Positions 25,733 to 35,233 of a stretch of 64,000 nt of DNA are shown here, one piece after another (the first letter of the stretch is position 1; every line of letters begins with the position of its first letter). The stretch is from CAYREX01 sp964423505 (GTDB taxonomy: Bacteria; Fermentibacterota; Fermentibacteria; Fermentibacterales; JCC-6). The DNA lies in assembly GCA_964423505.1 (NCBI GenBank), contig CAYREX010000012.1, positions 38,744 through 102,743 of the forward strand, given 5' to 3'. The position numbers were made by a program, and so were the translations under genes. Below the pieces are notes generated by a model, which was given only the letters and a program-made list of their open reading frames with translations, made no database searches and was not told where the DNA came from.

Positions 25733-28210
25733 ATGCCGGAGCAGCTGACCGAGAAGGCCAGGGCGGCCCTGGAGATAGCCCTGGGAGAGGCGGGGAAGGC
25801 GGGCCAGAGCAAGGTCGCCTCCGAGCACATCCTCTTCGGTCTCGTATCCGTGCGAGGCGCCGCCGCGCTGGTGGTGCTCCACGAGCTCGGTGTCCGCACA
25901 GGCGCCCTCAGGGCCAGGCTGGAGAACCTGATGAGGCGGCCGGTCATGTCCGACTCCACCTCGCGGGAGATCGGATGGACGACCAAGGCGCGGCTGGTCA
26001 GGCGCGAGGCGGTCCGCCGGGCGGTCAGCTCCGGCTCACCGGCCACCGGCACCCACCACCTGCTCATGGGGCTCCTGTCGGTGGGCAACTGCCAGGCCTC
26101 CAGCATCCTCAGGGAGAAGGGCATAACGCTCAGGGCGGTGGAGAAGGCCGCGGCGGAGCTCCCCGAGAACGCGGAGATGGACGTCGAGACCGCCGGCCGC
26201 TCAGAGCAGGAGGCCCCCGGGATAGAGCACTTCTGCCGGGATCTCACCCACCTGGCCCGGGAGGGCGAGCTCGACCCCGTGATAGGCAGGGAGAGGCAGA
26301 TAGGCCGCCTGATGCAGGTCCTCTGCAGGCGCAAGAAGTCAAACCCCATACTCATAGGCGAGCCGGGCGTGGGCAAGACGGCCATCGTCGAGGGACTGGC
26401 CGGCATGATGGTCTCGGGCGGAACGCCCGACGTCCTCTCCGGCAAGCGGATACTCGCCCTGGACATGGCGGCCGTGGTGGCCGGCACGAAGTACCGCGGA
26501 CAGTTCGAGCAGAGGCTGAAGAAGCTGCTCTCCGAGATAGCCGAGTCGGGCGACATCATACTGTTCATCGACGAGGTCCACGTTCTGGTGGGCGCCGGCG
26601 CCGCGGAGGGCGCCATGGACGCCGCGAACCTCCTGAAGCCGGCCCTGGCGAGGGGCGAGCTGCAGTGCATAGGAGCCACGACGCTCGACGAGTACAGGAA
26701 GCGTATAGAGAAGGACGGGGCCCTGGAGCGGCGGTTCCAGCCGGTCCCCATAGACCCGCCCTCCGTATCGGAGACGATAGAGATACTGGAGGGCCTCAGG
26801 ACGAGGTACGAGAAGCACCACGGTACCGTCTACACCGGCGGGGCGATAAGGGCAGCGGCGAAGCTGGCGGCCCGTTACATCAGCGGCAGGTTCCTGCCGG
26901 ACAAGGCCATCGACGTCATGGACGAGGCCGGAGCCAAGAACCGAATCTGCCACTGCAGCATACCGCCGGAGATTCAGGACCTCGTGGGACAGCTCCAGGC
27001 GCTCCGGACGCGTGTGCGGGACATGAGCGCCAGGGGGGAGAGGCAGGCCGCGGAGGACCTCTCGGACAGGCTCTCCCTGGTCGAGGAGGAGCTGGAGAGC
27101 AGGCGCTCGGAGTGGCTGGCCGGCGTCGACATCACCCCGGTGTCGGACGAGCTGGTCGCCGAGGTGGTCGCCGACATGACCGGCATACCGGTCAGCAGGG
27201 TCGGGAGCAGCGAGACCGCGAGGCTGCTGGACCTGGAGGAGCGGCTGGGCGAGAGGATAGTCGGGCAGACCGAGGCGCTGCGCACCATCACCTCCGCCAT
27301 CCGGAGGAGCAGGGTCGGCCTGCGGGACAGCGACCGCCCGGTCGGCGCCTTCCTCTTCCTGGGCCCCTCCGGCGTCGGTAAGACGGAGACCGCGAGGGTG
27401 CTGGCCGAGCTGGTCTTCGGCGAGCCCTCCGCTCTCATACGCGTCGACATGTCGGAGTTCCAGGAGAGCTTCTCCGGCTCGAGGATAGTGGGCGCCCCGC
27501 CGGGCTACGTAGGGTACGACGACGGCGGACACCTCACCGAGAGGGTCCGCAGGAGGCCCTACTGCGTGGTGCTCCTGGACGAGATAGAGAAGGCCCACTC
27601 CGACCTCTACAACATGCTCCTGCAGGTGATGGACTACGGCCGCATGACCGACAGCTTCGGCCGGGAGATAGACTTCACCAACACCATCATCATCATGACC
27701 AGCAACATCGCCTCCCGCGGGATACTCAGCCCCACCGGCCTCGGCTTCTCCGCCGGCGGGGAGGAGGAGCGGCGCAGCAGGCTGGACGGCAAGGTGATGG
27801 ACGGAGTCCGGGACAGGTTCAACCCGGAGTTCCTCAACCGTCTCGACGAGATTGTGGTCTTCAACCCGCTGGAGTTCGAGGACGTGAAGCGGATAGTGGA
27901 CCTGGAGATGGAGGAGGTCTCCGTACGGCTGGCGGAGCTTGGCATAAGCCTGGACCTCACCCCGGGGGCCCTGAACCTCATCACTGAGTCCGGATTCGAG
28001 CCCTCGGCCGGGGCGCGTCACCTCAAGCGGGCCATAAGGAAGCTGGTCGAGGACCCGCTCACCGACCTCATCCTCAGGGGGCGGTTCGACAGCGGCAGCT
28101 GCGTGCTGGCCGTCCGCCGGGAGGAGAGGCTGGAGTTCTCGGAGACCACCGAGGACGACAGCGAGCAGGAGGTTGGCGCCGACGCGCTCGGCCGGGAGAC
28201 CGTCAGGTGA
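25733..28210 (+). CDS. clpC: ClpC-type AAA+ protease chaperone
   Basis: From ATG 25733 (GGGGAGGTGAA ribosome site; the in-frame start at 25700 has none) the protein is 825 aa. Two Clp N-domain repeats (about residues 1-140) come first. The first AAA+ module has Walker A GEPGVGKT (about 209-216), a short coiled middle domain lies near 420-460, and the second AAA+ module has Walker A GPSGVGKT (about 544-551). The short middle domain marks ClpC/ClpA rather than ClpB. A GLGF loop (SPTGLGFSAGG) fits docking to ClpP. It unfolds proteins for degradation. It heads a run of envelope genes; bamA starts within its stop (GTGA). Confidence 0.9.
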   Translation: MPEQLTEKARAALEIALGEAGKAGQSKVASEHILFGLVSVRGAAALVVLHELGVRTGALRARLENLMRRPVMSDSTSREIGWTTKARLVRREAVRRAVSSGSPATGTHHLLMGLLSVGNCQASSILREKGITLRAVEKAAAELPENAEMDVETAGRSEQEAPGIEHFCRDLTHLAREGELDPVIGRERQIGRLMQVLCRRKKSNPILIGEPGVGKTAIVEGLAGMMVSGGTPDVLSGKRILALDMAAVVAGTKYRGQFEQRLKKLLSEIAESGDIILFIDEVHVLVGAGAAEGAMDAANLLKPALARGELQCIGATTLDEYRKRIEKDGALERRFQPVPIDPPSVSETIEILEGLRTRYEKHHGTVYTGGAIRAAAKLAARYISGRFLPDKAIDVMDEAGAKNRICHCSIPPEIQDLVGQLQALRTRVRDMSARGERQAAEDLSDRLSLVEEELESRRSEWLAGVDITPVSDELVAEVVADMTGIPVSRVGSSETARLLDLEERLGERIVGQTEALRTITSAIRRSRVGLRDSDRPVGAFLFLGPSGVGKTETARVLAELVFGEPSALIRVDMSEFQESFSGSRIVGAPPGYVGYDDGGHLTERVRRRPYCVVLLDEIEKAHSDLYNMLLQVMDYGRMTDSFGREIDFTNTIIIMTSNIASRGILSPTGLGFSAGGEEERRSRLDGKVMDGVRDRFNPEFLNRLDEIVVFNPLEFEDVKRIVDLEMEEVSVRLAELGISLDLTPGALNLITESGFEPSAGARHLKRAIRKLVEDPLTDLILRGRFDSGSCVLAVRREERLEFSETTEDDSEQEVGADALGRETVR

Positions 28211-30444
28211 GAGCCCTCCTGCCGGCAGCGCTCCTCGCGGCTGTCTCGGCCGCGGGCCCTCTCCCTGCCGTCGGCTCCGTGACCGTCGAGGGAAACGACT
28301 TCGTGAGCGACAGCCTCATAGTCAGGTACCTGGGAGTAGGTCCGGGGGACGACCTCACGCCATCAACACTCGGGGACGGCACCCGGGCCCTCTTCAACCT
28401 GGGATACTTCAGCGACATCGAGATGCAGGTGGACACCACCGGCGGCCTCGCCGAGCTGGTGGTGCTGGTCAGCGAGAACCGCCTGCTCTCCGGCATCACC
28501 TTCGAGGGCATGGAGGAGCTCCGGGAGAGCGATGTACTGGACACCCTCACCCTCCTCCCGGGACAGACGGTCTCCCCGTCGGACGTGGAGGGCGCCAGAC
28601 AGCTCATCAAGGACCTCTACGAGGAGGAGCACAGGCACCTGGCGGAGGTCACGGCGGAGTGGCTCTCCCCGGACGCCGGAGGCAGGAGCACCCTGGTGTT
28701 CCGCTGCGACGAGGGTCCGGACGTAAGGGTGGGCGAGATAGCCTTCACCGGCAACACAGTCTACAGCGACAGGAAGCTGCGGGGCAGGATGGACACCCGG
28801 GAGGATTCCTTCTGGCGCAGCGGCCGGCTCCGGGAGAGCGACCTGGCGCAGGACCTCCGGGAGGTGGAGAGCTGGTACCACGAGAGGGGCTACCCCGAGG
28901 CCAGCGTCCGCGAGGTCGGCCGGACGATGATGGAGGACGGCAGGCACCTGCGGCTCGAGCTGGAGGTCGACGAGGGCCGCTACTTCACCTTCGGCGACGT
29001 CACCTTCGACGGCAACGAGTCCTTCCCCGACTCCACGCTGGCGGAGGTGGTCGAGGTGGAGCCGGGCGAGGAGTACGATGCCTCGGAGCTGGAGACGTCG
29101 GTCATGGGGCTCTACGAGGCATTCCAGGAGCTGGGCTACTTCTACTCATCGGTGGAGCCGGAGGTGACCGTCGGTGAGGACGGCGAATCGCTGGACGTGG
29201 CCTTCACCATAGAGGAGGGGGAGAGGGCCCACATCAGGAGGGTTGACATAACCGGCAACACCCGAACCCTGGACAACGTGATACGCAGGGAGATACGGGT
29301 GATGCCAGGTGACCTCTTCCGGCGCTCCACACTGATGAGGAGCTATCGCAACATCTTCTACCTCAATTATTTCCAGGACGTACAGGTGGACTTCTCCTAC
29401 ATAGAGGGCTCCCCGGACGTCGACGTCCTCTTCGACGTTACGGAGAAGACCACCGGCACCGCCGGCGGAGGCGTGGCCTACGGTGGCGGCGACGGGCTCA
29501 GCGGCTTCGTGGAGGTGGCGGAGAACAACCTCTTCGGGACCGGCCAGAGGGTGAGCGCCAGCTTCCAGATATCCGACAGGAGATGGGACCTGAAGCTGGG
29601 GTTCACCGAGCCCTGGCTGATGGACACGCCGCTCTCCCTCGGCGGCGAGGTGTTCCACACCACTGCCGACTACAGCGAGTACGACAGGAGGCGAACCGGC
29701 GGGTCGGTGACGGTTGGCAGGCCCATACCCTGGCTCGACTACACCTCCGCCACGGTCTCCTACACCCTGGAGAAGGTGGACGTGTACAACATCACCTCCG
29801 ACTCCACCAGCTTCTACTACTCGCTGAGGGACGAGGACTGGCCACGGTGGACCAGCTCCACCAGGCTGACCCTCGGCCGGGACAGTCGTGACAGGCAGGT
29901 CTTCGCCTCGGAGGGCTCCCTGAACAGCATAACCGCCGAGTTCGCCGGGGGCGCCCTCGGCGGAAGCGTGGCATTCCAGAAGTACCTGCTGGACAGCGGA
30001 TGGTTCGTGCCCACCTTCTGGAACTTCAGCTTCTTCCTCAGGGGACGCCTGGGCACCATAGGCTCACTGGAGGGGGAGGAGCCGCCGGCCTACGAGCTCT
30101 TCGAGCTGGGGGGCACCGGCTTCTACGGGGTGCGCGGCTACGGCGAGGACACCATCGGCGCGGTGGAGGGCTACAGGACCGTCGGCGGCCGGTCCATGCT
30201 CATACTGACGGCGGAGTACAGGTGCAGGGTCATAGACCAGATACAGCTCTCGGTCTTCGCCGACGCGGGCAACACCTGGAGCTCCTGGGCCGCCAGCGAC
30301 TTCACCGACCTGAACAGGGGGCTCGGGGCGGGTATCAGGATAGAGGTCCCGATGCTCGGCATACTCGGATTCGACTACGCCTACGGGTTCGACGGCCCGG
30401 ACAGGGGCTGGGAGCCGCACTTCCAGTTCGGGACCACCTTCTGA
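28207..30444 (+). CDS. bamA: Outer-membrane protein assembly factor BamA
   Basis: GTG 28207 gives 745 aa with a signal peptide (RALLPAALLAAVSAAGPLPA). About five POTRA repeats follow (for example VTVEGNDFVSDSL, ITFEGMEELRESDVL, IAFTGNTVYSDRKLRG, VTFDGNESFPDSTL, VDITGNTRTLDNVIRREI), then a C-terminal 16-strand barrel from about residue 415. The barrel contains the conserved VRGYGEDTIG loop motif and ends in phenylalanine (FGTTF). It folds beta-barrel proteins into the outer membrane; SprA and the barrel proteins here are likely clients. It overlaps clpC by four bases and precedes skp, the usual bamA-skp-lpx order. Confidence 0.95.
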   Translation: MRALLPAALLAAVSAAGPLPAVGSVTVEGNDFVSDSLIVRYLGVGPGDDLTPSTLGDGTRALFNLGYFSDIEMQVDTTGGLAELVVLVSENRLLSGITFEGMEELRESDVLDTLTLLPGQTVSPSDVEGARQLIKDLYEEEHRHLAEVTAEWLSPDAGGRSTLVFRCDEGPDVRVGEIAFTGNTVYSDRKLRGRMDTREDSFWRSGRLRESDLAQDLREVESWYHERGYPEASVREVGRTMMEDGRHLRLELEVDEGRYFTFGDVTFDGNESFPDSTLAEVVEVEPGEEYDASELETSVMGLYEAFQELGYFYSSVEPEVTVGEDGESLDVAFTIEEGERAHIRRVDITGNTRTLDNVIRREIRVMPGDLFRRSTLMRSYRNIFYLNYFQDVQVDFSYIEGSPDVDVLFDVTEKTTGTAGGGVAYGGGDGLSGFVEVAENNLFGTGQRVSASFQISDRRWDLKLGFTEPWLMDTPLSLGGEVFHTTADYSEYDRRRTGGSVTVGRPIPWLDYTSATVSYTLEKVDVYNITSDSTSFYYSLRDEDWPRWTSSTRLTLGRDSRDRQVFASEGSLNSITAEFAGGALGGSVAFQKYLLDSGWFVPTFWNFSFFLRGRLGTIGSLEGEEPPAYELFELGGTGFYGVRGYGEDTIGAVEGYRTVGGRSMLILTAEYRCRVIDQIQLSVFADAGNTWSSWAASDFTDLNRGLGAGIRIEVPMLGILGFDYAYGFDGPDRGWEPHFQFGTTF

Positions 30445-30514
30445 GCCTCCGTCGCCGGTCGACGGTGGCATTGAGCCCGTGGCGCTCCGGCATCCGGAAG
30501 GGGGGAACCGTGAC

Positions 30515-31021
30515 ATGAGGCTTGCAGCGGCGGCTGCTGCGGCCCTCGCCTTCGCGGCGGCGGCCCAGACGATAGCGGTGATAGACTCAGAGAGGATTTT
30601 CGACTCCCTCGGCGAGGTGGCGGACGCGACGGAGCTGCTGCAGACCGAGATGGAGGAGTGGCAGGCACACGCCGACTCCCTTCAGGAAGAGATAGACGCC
30701 ATAGAGGCCGACCTCAGCTACACCATGGTGATGAGCCCGGAGAGGCGTCTCGAGCGGGAGGACCTGCTGGAGGAGAAGACGGAGGAGCTCCAGGCCTACC
30801 TGGCCGAGACCTTCGGCCCCGGCGGCCTCGTCGAGAGCCGCAACGAGGAGCTGGTCGCCCCGATCGTCGCCGAGATCAACGAGACCGTCCAGCAGATATG
30901 CCTGGACGAGGACATAGACCTGGTCATAGACACGGCTGCCGGGAACGTCGTCTACGCCGAGGGCTCGCTGGACATCACCGATATGGTCCTCGAGGAGATG
31001 TCCACCTCGGGCGGCAGCTGA
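30515..31021 (+). CDS. skp: Periplasmic chaperone Skp/OmpH
   Basis: ATG 30515 gives 168 aa with an alanine-rich signal peptide (RLAAAAAAALAFAAAAQ), then IAVIDSERIFDSLGEVADA, the OmpH family opening. A long alpha-helical, glutamate-rich hairpin (about residues 40-125) and a closing LDIDLVIDTAAGNVVYAEGSLDIT segment complete the trimeric jellyfish fold. It escorts unfolded outer-membrane proteins to BamA. GGGGGA lies eight bases before the start; an upstream in-frame start at 30479 would spoil the signal peptide. lpxD begins two bases after its stop. Confidence 0.9.
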   Translation: MRLAAAAAAALAFAAAAQTIAVIDSERIFDSLGEVADATELLQTEMEEWQAHADSLQEEIDAIEADLSYTMVMSPERRLEREDLLEEKTEELQAYLAETFGPGGLVESRNEELVAPIVAEINETVQQICLDEDIDLVIDTAAGNVVYAEGSLDITDMVLEEMSTSGGS

Positions 31022-31022
31022 C

Positions 31023-32051
31023 TTGCTGCTCTCGGAGCTTGCCGAGCGCCTGGAGGGGAGGCTTCTGGGGACGGGCGCCGGCGAGACCGTCGCCGGCATC
31101 TCCACGATACGGGAGGCCGGTCCCGGGGAGGTCTGCTACTACGGGAACAGGGCGTACCGGGAGTACCTCCCCGTCACCCGCGCCCTGGCGGTCATCACAT
31201 CGGAGGAGCTCTCCACCTCCGCCCCCAACCAGGTAATCGTCGAGGACGCCTACGACGCTTTCAGGAAGGCGCTCGAGCTCTTCAGGGACGTCTCCGTCAC
31301 CGGCTTCGCGACGGTCCACGCAAGCGCCGTCGTGCACGAGTCCGCGCTGCTGGGAGAGGGCGTGCACCTCGGCCCCTGCTGCGTCGTGGACGCCGGCGCA
31401 AGGGTAGGCGACGGTACCGAGGTCGGAGCTTGCTCGTACGTAGGTCCCTCGGCAGTCATCGGCTCCGGCTGCCTCCTGGCCCCCGGCTGCTTCGTCGGCG
31501 CCGACTGCGTCCTCGGCGACCGGGTCGCCGTAGGGCCCCGGGCGGTGGTCGGCTCCGACGGATTCGGGTTCGTCCCCCGGCCGGACGGCCACCTGAAGGT
31601 GCCCCAGAACGGGAACGTGGTCCTCGGCGACGACGTGGAGCTCGGGGCCGGCACGACCGTGGACAGGGCGACCGTGGGAAGCACCGTCATAGGTGCGCAT
31701 ACGAAGGTAGACAACCTCGTCCACATAGCCCATAATGTCTCCATTGGCCGAGGATGCTTCCTGGCGGCCCAGACCGGCATAGCCGGCAGCACCGTGGTCG
31801 GCGACGGAGCGGTGTTCGCGGGGCAGGTCGGGGTCGTCGGGCACGTGAGAATTGGTGATGGCGCTGTGATGGCGGCGAAGTCCGGCATATCGAAGGACGT
31901 GCCGGACGGAGCTACGGTCTTCGGGATCCCCGCGAGGCCCATGGACCTCTCCAAGCGGATTATCGCCGCCATGAACGAGCTCCCCGAGTTCAGGAGGAAG
32001 GTCCTCCGGTTCATGGCGGAGACGGTCAGCAGGGAAGAGGACTCTCAATGA
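31023..32051 (+). CDS. lpxD: UDP-3-O-acylglucosamine N-acyltransferase
   Basis: This 342-aa protein (TTG start) has the LpxD N-terminal uridine-binding domain (MLLSELAERLEGRLLG, to about 100) and a left-handed beta-helix of hexapeptide repeats. The catalytic histidine is expected in VDNLVHIAHNVSIG. GSDGFGFVPRPDG is a typical LpxD block. It adds the second hydroxy-acyl chain to UDP-acylglucosamine in lipid A synthesis in the cytosol. The stop overlaps lpxC (ATGA). Confidence 0.95.
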   Translation: MLLSELAERLEGRLLGTGAGETVAGISTIREAGPGEVCYYGNRAYREYLPVTRALAVITSEELSTSAPNQVIVEDAYDAFRKALELFRDVSVTGFATVHASAVVHESALLGEGVHLGPCCVVDAGARVGDGTEVGACSYVGPSAVIGSGCLLAPGCFVGADCVLGDRVAVGPRAVVGSDGFGFVPRPDGHLKVPQNGNVVLGDDVELGAGTTVDRATVGSTVIGAHTKVDNLVHIAHNVSIGRGCFLAAQTGIAGSTVVGDGAVFAGQVGVVGHVRIGDGAVMAAKSGISKDVPDGATVFGIPARPMDLSKRIIAAMNELPEFRRKVLRFMAETVSREEDSQ

Positions 32052-33364
32052 CCCGAAACCAGACCACGCTGGGAGAGCCGGTGGAGTACGAGGGCACCGG
32101 GCTGCACCTTGGCAAGAGGACGACGGTCCGCTTCGTACCGGCACCCGCCGACACGGGAATCGTATTCGTCAGGAGAGACGTCGACAGCCACCCCCGGATA
32201 AGCGTTTGCCCGGAGAACGTCAGGCAGGTGGAGGAGCAGTCCCGCAGGACCACCCTCGGGGAGGAGTACATAGAGGTCCACACGGTGGAGCACGTCCTCT
32301 CGGCGCTCTACGGCCTCGGCGTGGACAATGCCATCATAGAGCTCGACTCGGACGAGCCGCCCGAGCCGGAGGACGGCTCCGTCAGGAGCTACGTAGACGT
32401 CATCCTCAGGGCGGGCGTGGTTGAGCTGGAGGGGAGCCCCCGGAAGGTACTCAGGATAGACAGGCCCATCTCCGTGGACGCCTTCGGCGCAACCCTCACC
32501 GCCGTTCCCCACAACGGCCTCCGAATCAGCTTCACCATAGACTACGACCACCCGGTGCTGGGAACGCAGTACATCTCCCTGGACATCGACCCCGAGACCT
32601 TCAGGAACGAGATAGCCCCGGCCAGGACCTTCTGCCTATACGAGGACGTAAGGGCGCTGCAGGAGAAGAACCTCATCAAGGGGGGGACCCTGGACAACGC
32701 GGTGGTGGTGGGGGAGGAGGGGATACTGAACGACGAGCCTCTCCGTTTCCCGGACGAGTTCGTCAGGCACAAGGTCCTCGACCTGATAGGCGACCTCTCC
32801 CTGCTGGGCGCCAGGCTCCAGGCACACATAATCTCCGCCAAGTCGGGGCACGCCTCCAACGTCCAGTTCGTCAAGAAGATCAAGGAGACCTGCAAGAAGG
32901 CGGCGGCCGAGGTTCCCCTCTCCGAGAAGACGTGGGACATAGAGGACATCATGGAGCTGCTCCCCCACAGGTTCCCCTTCCTGCTGGTGGACAGGGTCCT
33001 GGAGGTAGAGCCGGACAAGCGCATAGTGGGTGTCAAGAACGTCTCCATAAACGAGCCGTTCTTCCAGGGACACTTCCCCGGCGCGCCCATCATGCCCGGT
33101 GTGCTGGTGGTGGAGGCGATGGGCCAGGTGGGCGGCCTCATGCTCTTCAACTCGGTCGAGAACCCCTCCGACTGGCTGGTCTACTTCACCGGCCTGGACA
33201 GGGTCAGGTTCCGCAACCCGGTCATGCCCGGAGACCAGATAGTCTTCGAGCTGGAGATGATACAGAAGAGGGGACCGATGTGCAGGATGCGGGGCGTGGC
33301 CAAGGTCGACGGGAAGGTAGCCGCCGAGGCCATGCTCATGGCAATGCTCGTGGAGAAGACGTGA
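32048..33364 (+). CDS. lpxC-fabZ: Bifunctional LpxC deacetylase / FabZ dehydratase fusion
   Basis: This 438-aa fusion has LpxC in residues about 1-280, with zinc ligands expected in VHTVEHVLSALYG and DEFVRHKVLDLIGDLSLLG. FabZ spans about 295-438, with ELLPHRFPFLLVDRV and the active-site HFPGAPIMPGVLVVEAMGQVGG. LpxC removes acetate from UDP-3-acyl-N-acetylglucosamine, the committed lipid A step; FabZ dehydrates hydroxyacyl-ACP. Fusion balances the use of the shared hydroxyacyl pool. This fusion is known in Bacteroidota and related FCB phyla and supports that placement. It overlaps lpxD and lpxA by four bases each. Confidence 0.95.
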   Translation: MTRNQTTLGEPVEYEGTGLHLGKRTTVRFVPAPADTGIVFVRRDVDSHPRISVCPENVRQVEEQSRRTTLGEEYIEVHTVEHVLSALYGLGVDNAIIELDSDEPPEPEDGSVRSYVDVILRAGVVELEGSPRKVLRIDRPISVDAFGATLTAVPHNGLRISFTIDYDHPVLGTQYISLDIDPETFRNEIAPARTFCLYEDVRALQEKNLIKGGTLDNAVVVGEEGILNDEPLRFPDEFVRHKVLDLIGDLSLLGARLQAHIISAKSGHASNVQFVKKIKETCKKAAAEVPLSEKTWDIEDIMELLPHRFPFLLVDRVLEVEPDKRIVGVKNVSINEPFFQGHFPGAPIMPGVLVVEAMGQVGGLMLFNSVENPSDWLVYFTGLDRVRFRNPVMPGDQIVFELEMIQKRGPMCRMRGVAKVDGKVAAEAMLMAMLVEKT

Positions 33365-34122
33365 TACACCCGACGGCGGTGGTCTCGAGCCGGCTGCCGC
33401 CGGACGCGGAGGTGGGCCCGTTCGCCGTGGTCGGCGAGGAGGTGACCTTCGGCCGCGGCGCCAGGATAGGTCCCCACGCCGTGGTCATGGGTCCCTCGAC
33501 ATTCGGCGACGACGTAACCGTCGGCGCGTCGGCGGTCGTCGGAACGGACCCTCAGGACCTCAAGTACGAGGGGGAGCGGACGGAGCTCCTGGTCGGCGAC
33601 CGCACGGTCATCAGGGAGTTCGCCAACATCAACAGGGGAACGGCCGAGTCCGGACGCACGCTCGTCGGGAGCGACTGCCTGATAATGGCCTACGTCCATG
33701 TGGCCCACGACTGCAGCATCGGGGACAGGGTGATCCTGGCCAATGCCGTGAACCTGGCCGGTCACGTCGAGATCGGGAGCGACGCCACCATCGGCGGCGT
33801 CGTCCCGGTGCACCAGTTCGTCAGGATAGGGGAGCACTCGTTCATAGGCGGCGGTTACAGGGTCAGCAAGGACGTCCCCCCGTTCGTTCTGGCGGGCGGG
33901 TACCCGCTTCGCGTCTCCTCGCTCAACAGGGTCGGCCTGAGGAGAAAGGGCATCGACGGCGAGAGGCTGGAGGCGCTCGACCGCTGCTTCAGGTACCTCT
34001 TCAGGGAGCCCGGGCTGCTCTCCGCCAAGGCTCGGGAGGTAATGGACTCCCCGGACAGCGGAGATGACGCCAGGGTAATGGCCTCGTTCATACTTGGCTG
34101 CACCAGGGGGGTCGTCAGCTGA
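33361..34122 (+). CDS. lpxA: Acyl-ACP-UDP-N-acetylglucosamine O-acyltransferase
   Basis: GTG 33361 lies in the stop of lpxC-fabZ (GTGA) and gives 253 aa. It opens IHPTAVVSSRLPPDAEVGPF, the usual LpxA start, and forms a beta-helix of hexapeptide repeats. YVHVAHDCSIGDRVILAN contains the catalytic histidine and GGVVPVHQFVRIGEHSFIGG is diagnostic for LpxA. A helical C-terminal domain (RRKGIDGERLEAL) follows. It carries out the first acylation in lipid A synthesis. lpxB is not in the window. Confidence 0.95.
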   Translation: MIHPTAVVSSRLPPDAEVGPFAVVGEEVTFGRGARIGPHAVVMGPSTFGDDVTVGASAVVGTDPQDLKYEGERTELLVGDRTVIREFANINRGTAESGRTLVGSDCLIMAYVHVAHDCSIGDRVILANAVNLAGHVEIGSDATIGGVVPVHQFVRIGEHSFIGGGYRVSKDVPPFVLAGGYPLRVSSLNRVGLRRKGIDGERLEALDRCFRYLFREPGLLSAKAREVMDSPDSGDDARVMASFILGCTRGVVS

Positions 34123-34616
34123 GGGGTGCCGCCGTCGTCCTCCTGGTCGCGGCTTCCCTGATGCTCGCGTCGGAGGAAGGGCCGCAGGGGCCCAGACAGA
34201 CGCCCGCCCCGGTCCCGCCGGACACCGGAGCCGCGGCCGCCCGGCTGCCGACCGTAGAGACCCGGAGCCCCACCGGCGCCCTCCTCCGCTCGGCGGTCCT
34301 CCCCGGATGGGGCCAGGTCTACAACGACAGGCCGCTCAAGGGGGTGCTGCTGGGCGGCGCCGAGATGGGCCTGCTCTCATGGCTCCTGCTCGAGAACGAT
34401 GCCGCAAACGAGGCGAGACGAGCCGGTGACGACGCTGCCTACCGGGTGCACAGCGCAAGGAGGCTGGACCTCATATGGTACACCTCCGCCGCCTGGATAT
34501 ACGGCATGATGGACGCGTACGTGGACGCCTACCTCTACCCCTTCCGCGCGGAGAACGAGAGGTTCGAGACGGAGACCGGGGTCGGTCTCGGTCTGGCCCT
34601 CTTCGTCCGCTTCTGA
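34119..34616 (+). CDS. DUF5683-like small membrane/exported protein, probable CTG start
   Basis: The recognisable part, SPTGALLRSAVLPGWGQVYNDRPLKG through MMDAYVDAYLYPF, matches the DUF5683 pattern common in FCB bacteria near envelope genes. From ATG 34161 the product is 151 aa and has no signal peptide. Reading on upstream gives RGAAVVLLVAASLMLASEEG, a clear signal sequence. The only start available is CTG 34119, which forms the same NTGA overlap with the preceding stop as many genes here and has AGGGGGG seven bases upstream. I therefore propose CTG initiation (165 aa). Function unknown; probably outer-membrane or periplasmic. Confidence 0.7.
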   Translation: MRGAAVVLLVAASLMLASEEGPQGPRQTPAPVPPDTGAAAARLPTVETRSPTGALLRSAVLPGWGQVYNDRPLKGVLLGGAEMGLLSWLLLENDAANEARRAGDDAAYRVHSARRLDLIWYTSAAWIYGMMDAYVDAYLYPFRAENERFETETGVGLGLALFVRF

Positions 34617-34630
34617 GCGGAGTGGAATAG

Positions 34631-35233
34631 ATGCTCCTCCCGCATGTACCATTCCTGACGGCGGCGATGCAGCCTCCGGACCCGGAGATAGAGCTTCTCA
34701 GGAGGGCCAGGGATGGAGACAGGGAGGCGTTCGGTGAGATCTTCTCGAGGTACAGGAGGAGGGTCTTCCGGGTCGCCAGGAGGATGTGCGGCAGCGACGA
34801 CGAGGCCTGGGACATCACGCAGGAGGCGTTCATGCGCGCAATGCAGGCCATGGACAGATTCGACGTCGACTACCGGTTCTTCACCTGGATGTACCGGATC
34901 GTCACCAACGTCGCCATCAACCACTCCAGGAAGCGGGGCAGGAGGCGGGAGGTCCGCTTCGACGAGGAGTACGGCGCGGACGGAGAGCAGGCCTTGCCGG
35001 ACCGTACCGAGGAGAGGGCAATGAGGAGGCAGCTGGTGGAGGCCGTCGAGAGCGCGGTCGAGAAGCTCTCGCCGCCTCTGCGCGCGGTGTTCGTGCTCAG
35101 GGTTGACCAGCAGCTCAGCTACAGGGAGATAGCGGAGAGCCTCGACATCGCCATGGGCACCGTGATGTCCAGGCTCAGCAGGGCCAGGCAGCAGATACGG
35201 GAGGAGGTAGGCCCCCTGGCCGGGGACGCATGA
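34631..35233 (+). CDS. ECF-family (RpoE-like) sigma factor
   Basis: This 200-aa protein carries region 2 (EAFGEIFSRYRRRVFRVARRM then ITQEAFMRAMQAMDRFDVDYRFFTWMYRIVTNVAIN) and region 4 (LSPPLRAVFVLRVDQQLSYREIAESLDIAMGTVMSRLSRARQQI), as in extracytoplasmic-function sigma factors. It has no region 3. It overlaps the anti-sigma gene by four bases, the usual sigma/anti-sigma pair. Placement right after bamA-skp-lpx genes suggests control of an envelope stress response. ATG 34667 is an alternative start. Confidence 0.9.
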   Translation: MLLPHVPFLTAAMQPPDPEIELLRRARDGDREAFGEIFSRYRRRVFRVARRMCGSDDEAWDITQEAFMRAMQAMDRFDVDYRFFTWMYRIVTNVAINHSRKRGRRREVRFDEEYGADGEQALPDRTEERAMRRQLVEAVESAVEKLSPPLRAVFVLRVDQQLSYREIAESLDIAMGTVMSRLSRARQQIREEVGPLAGDA

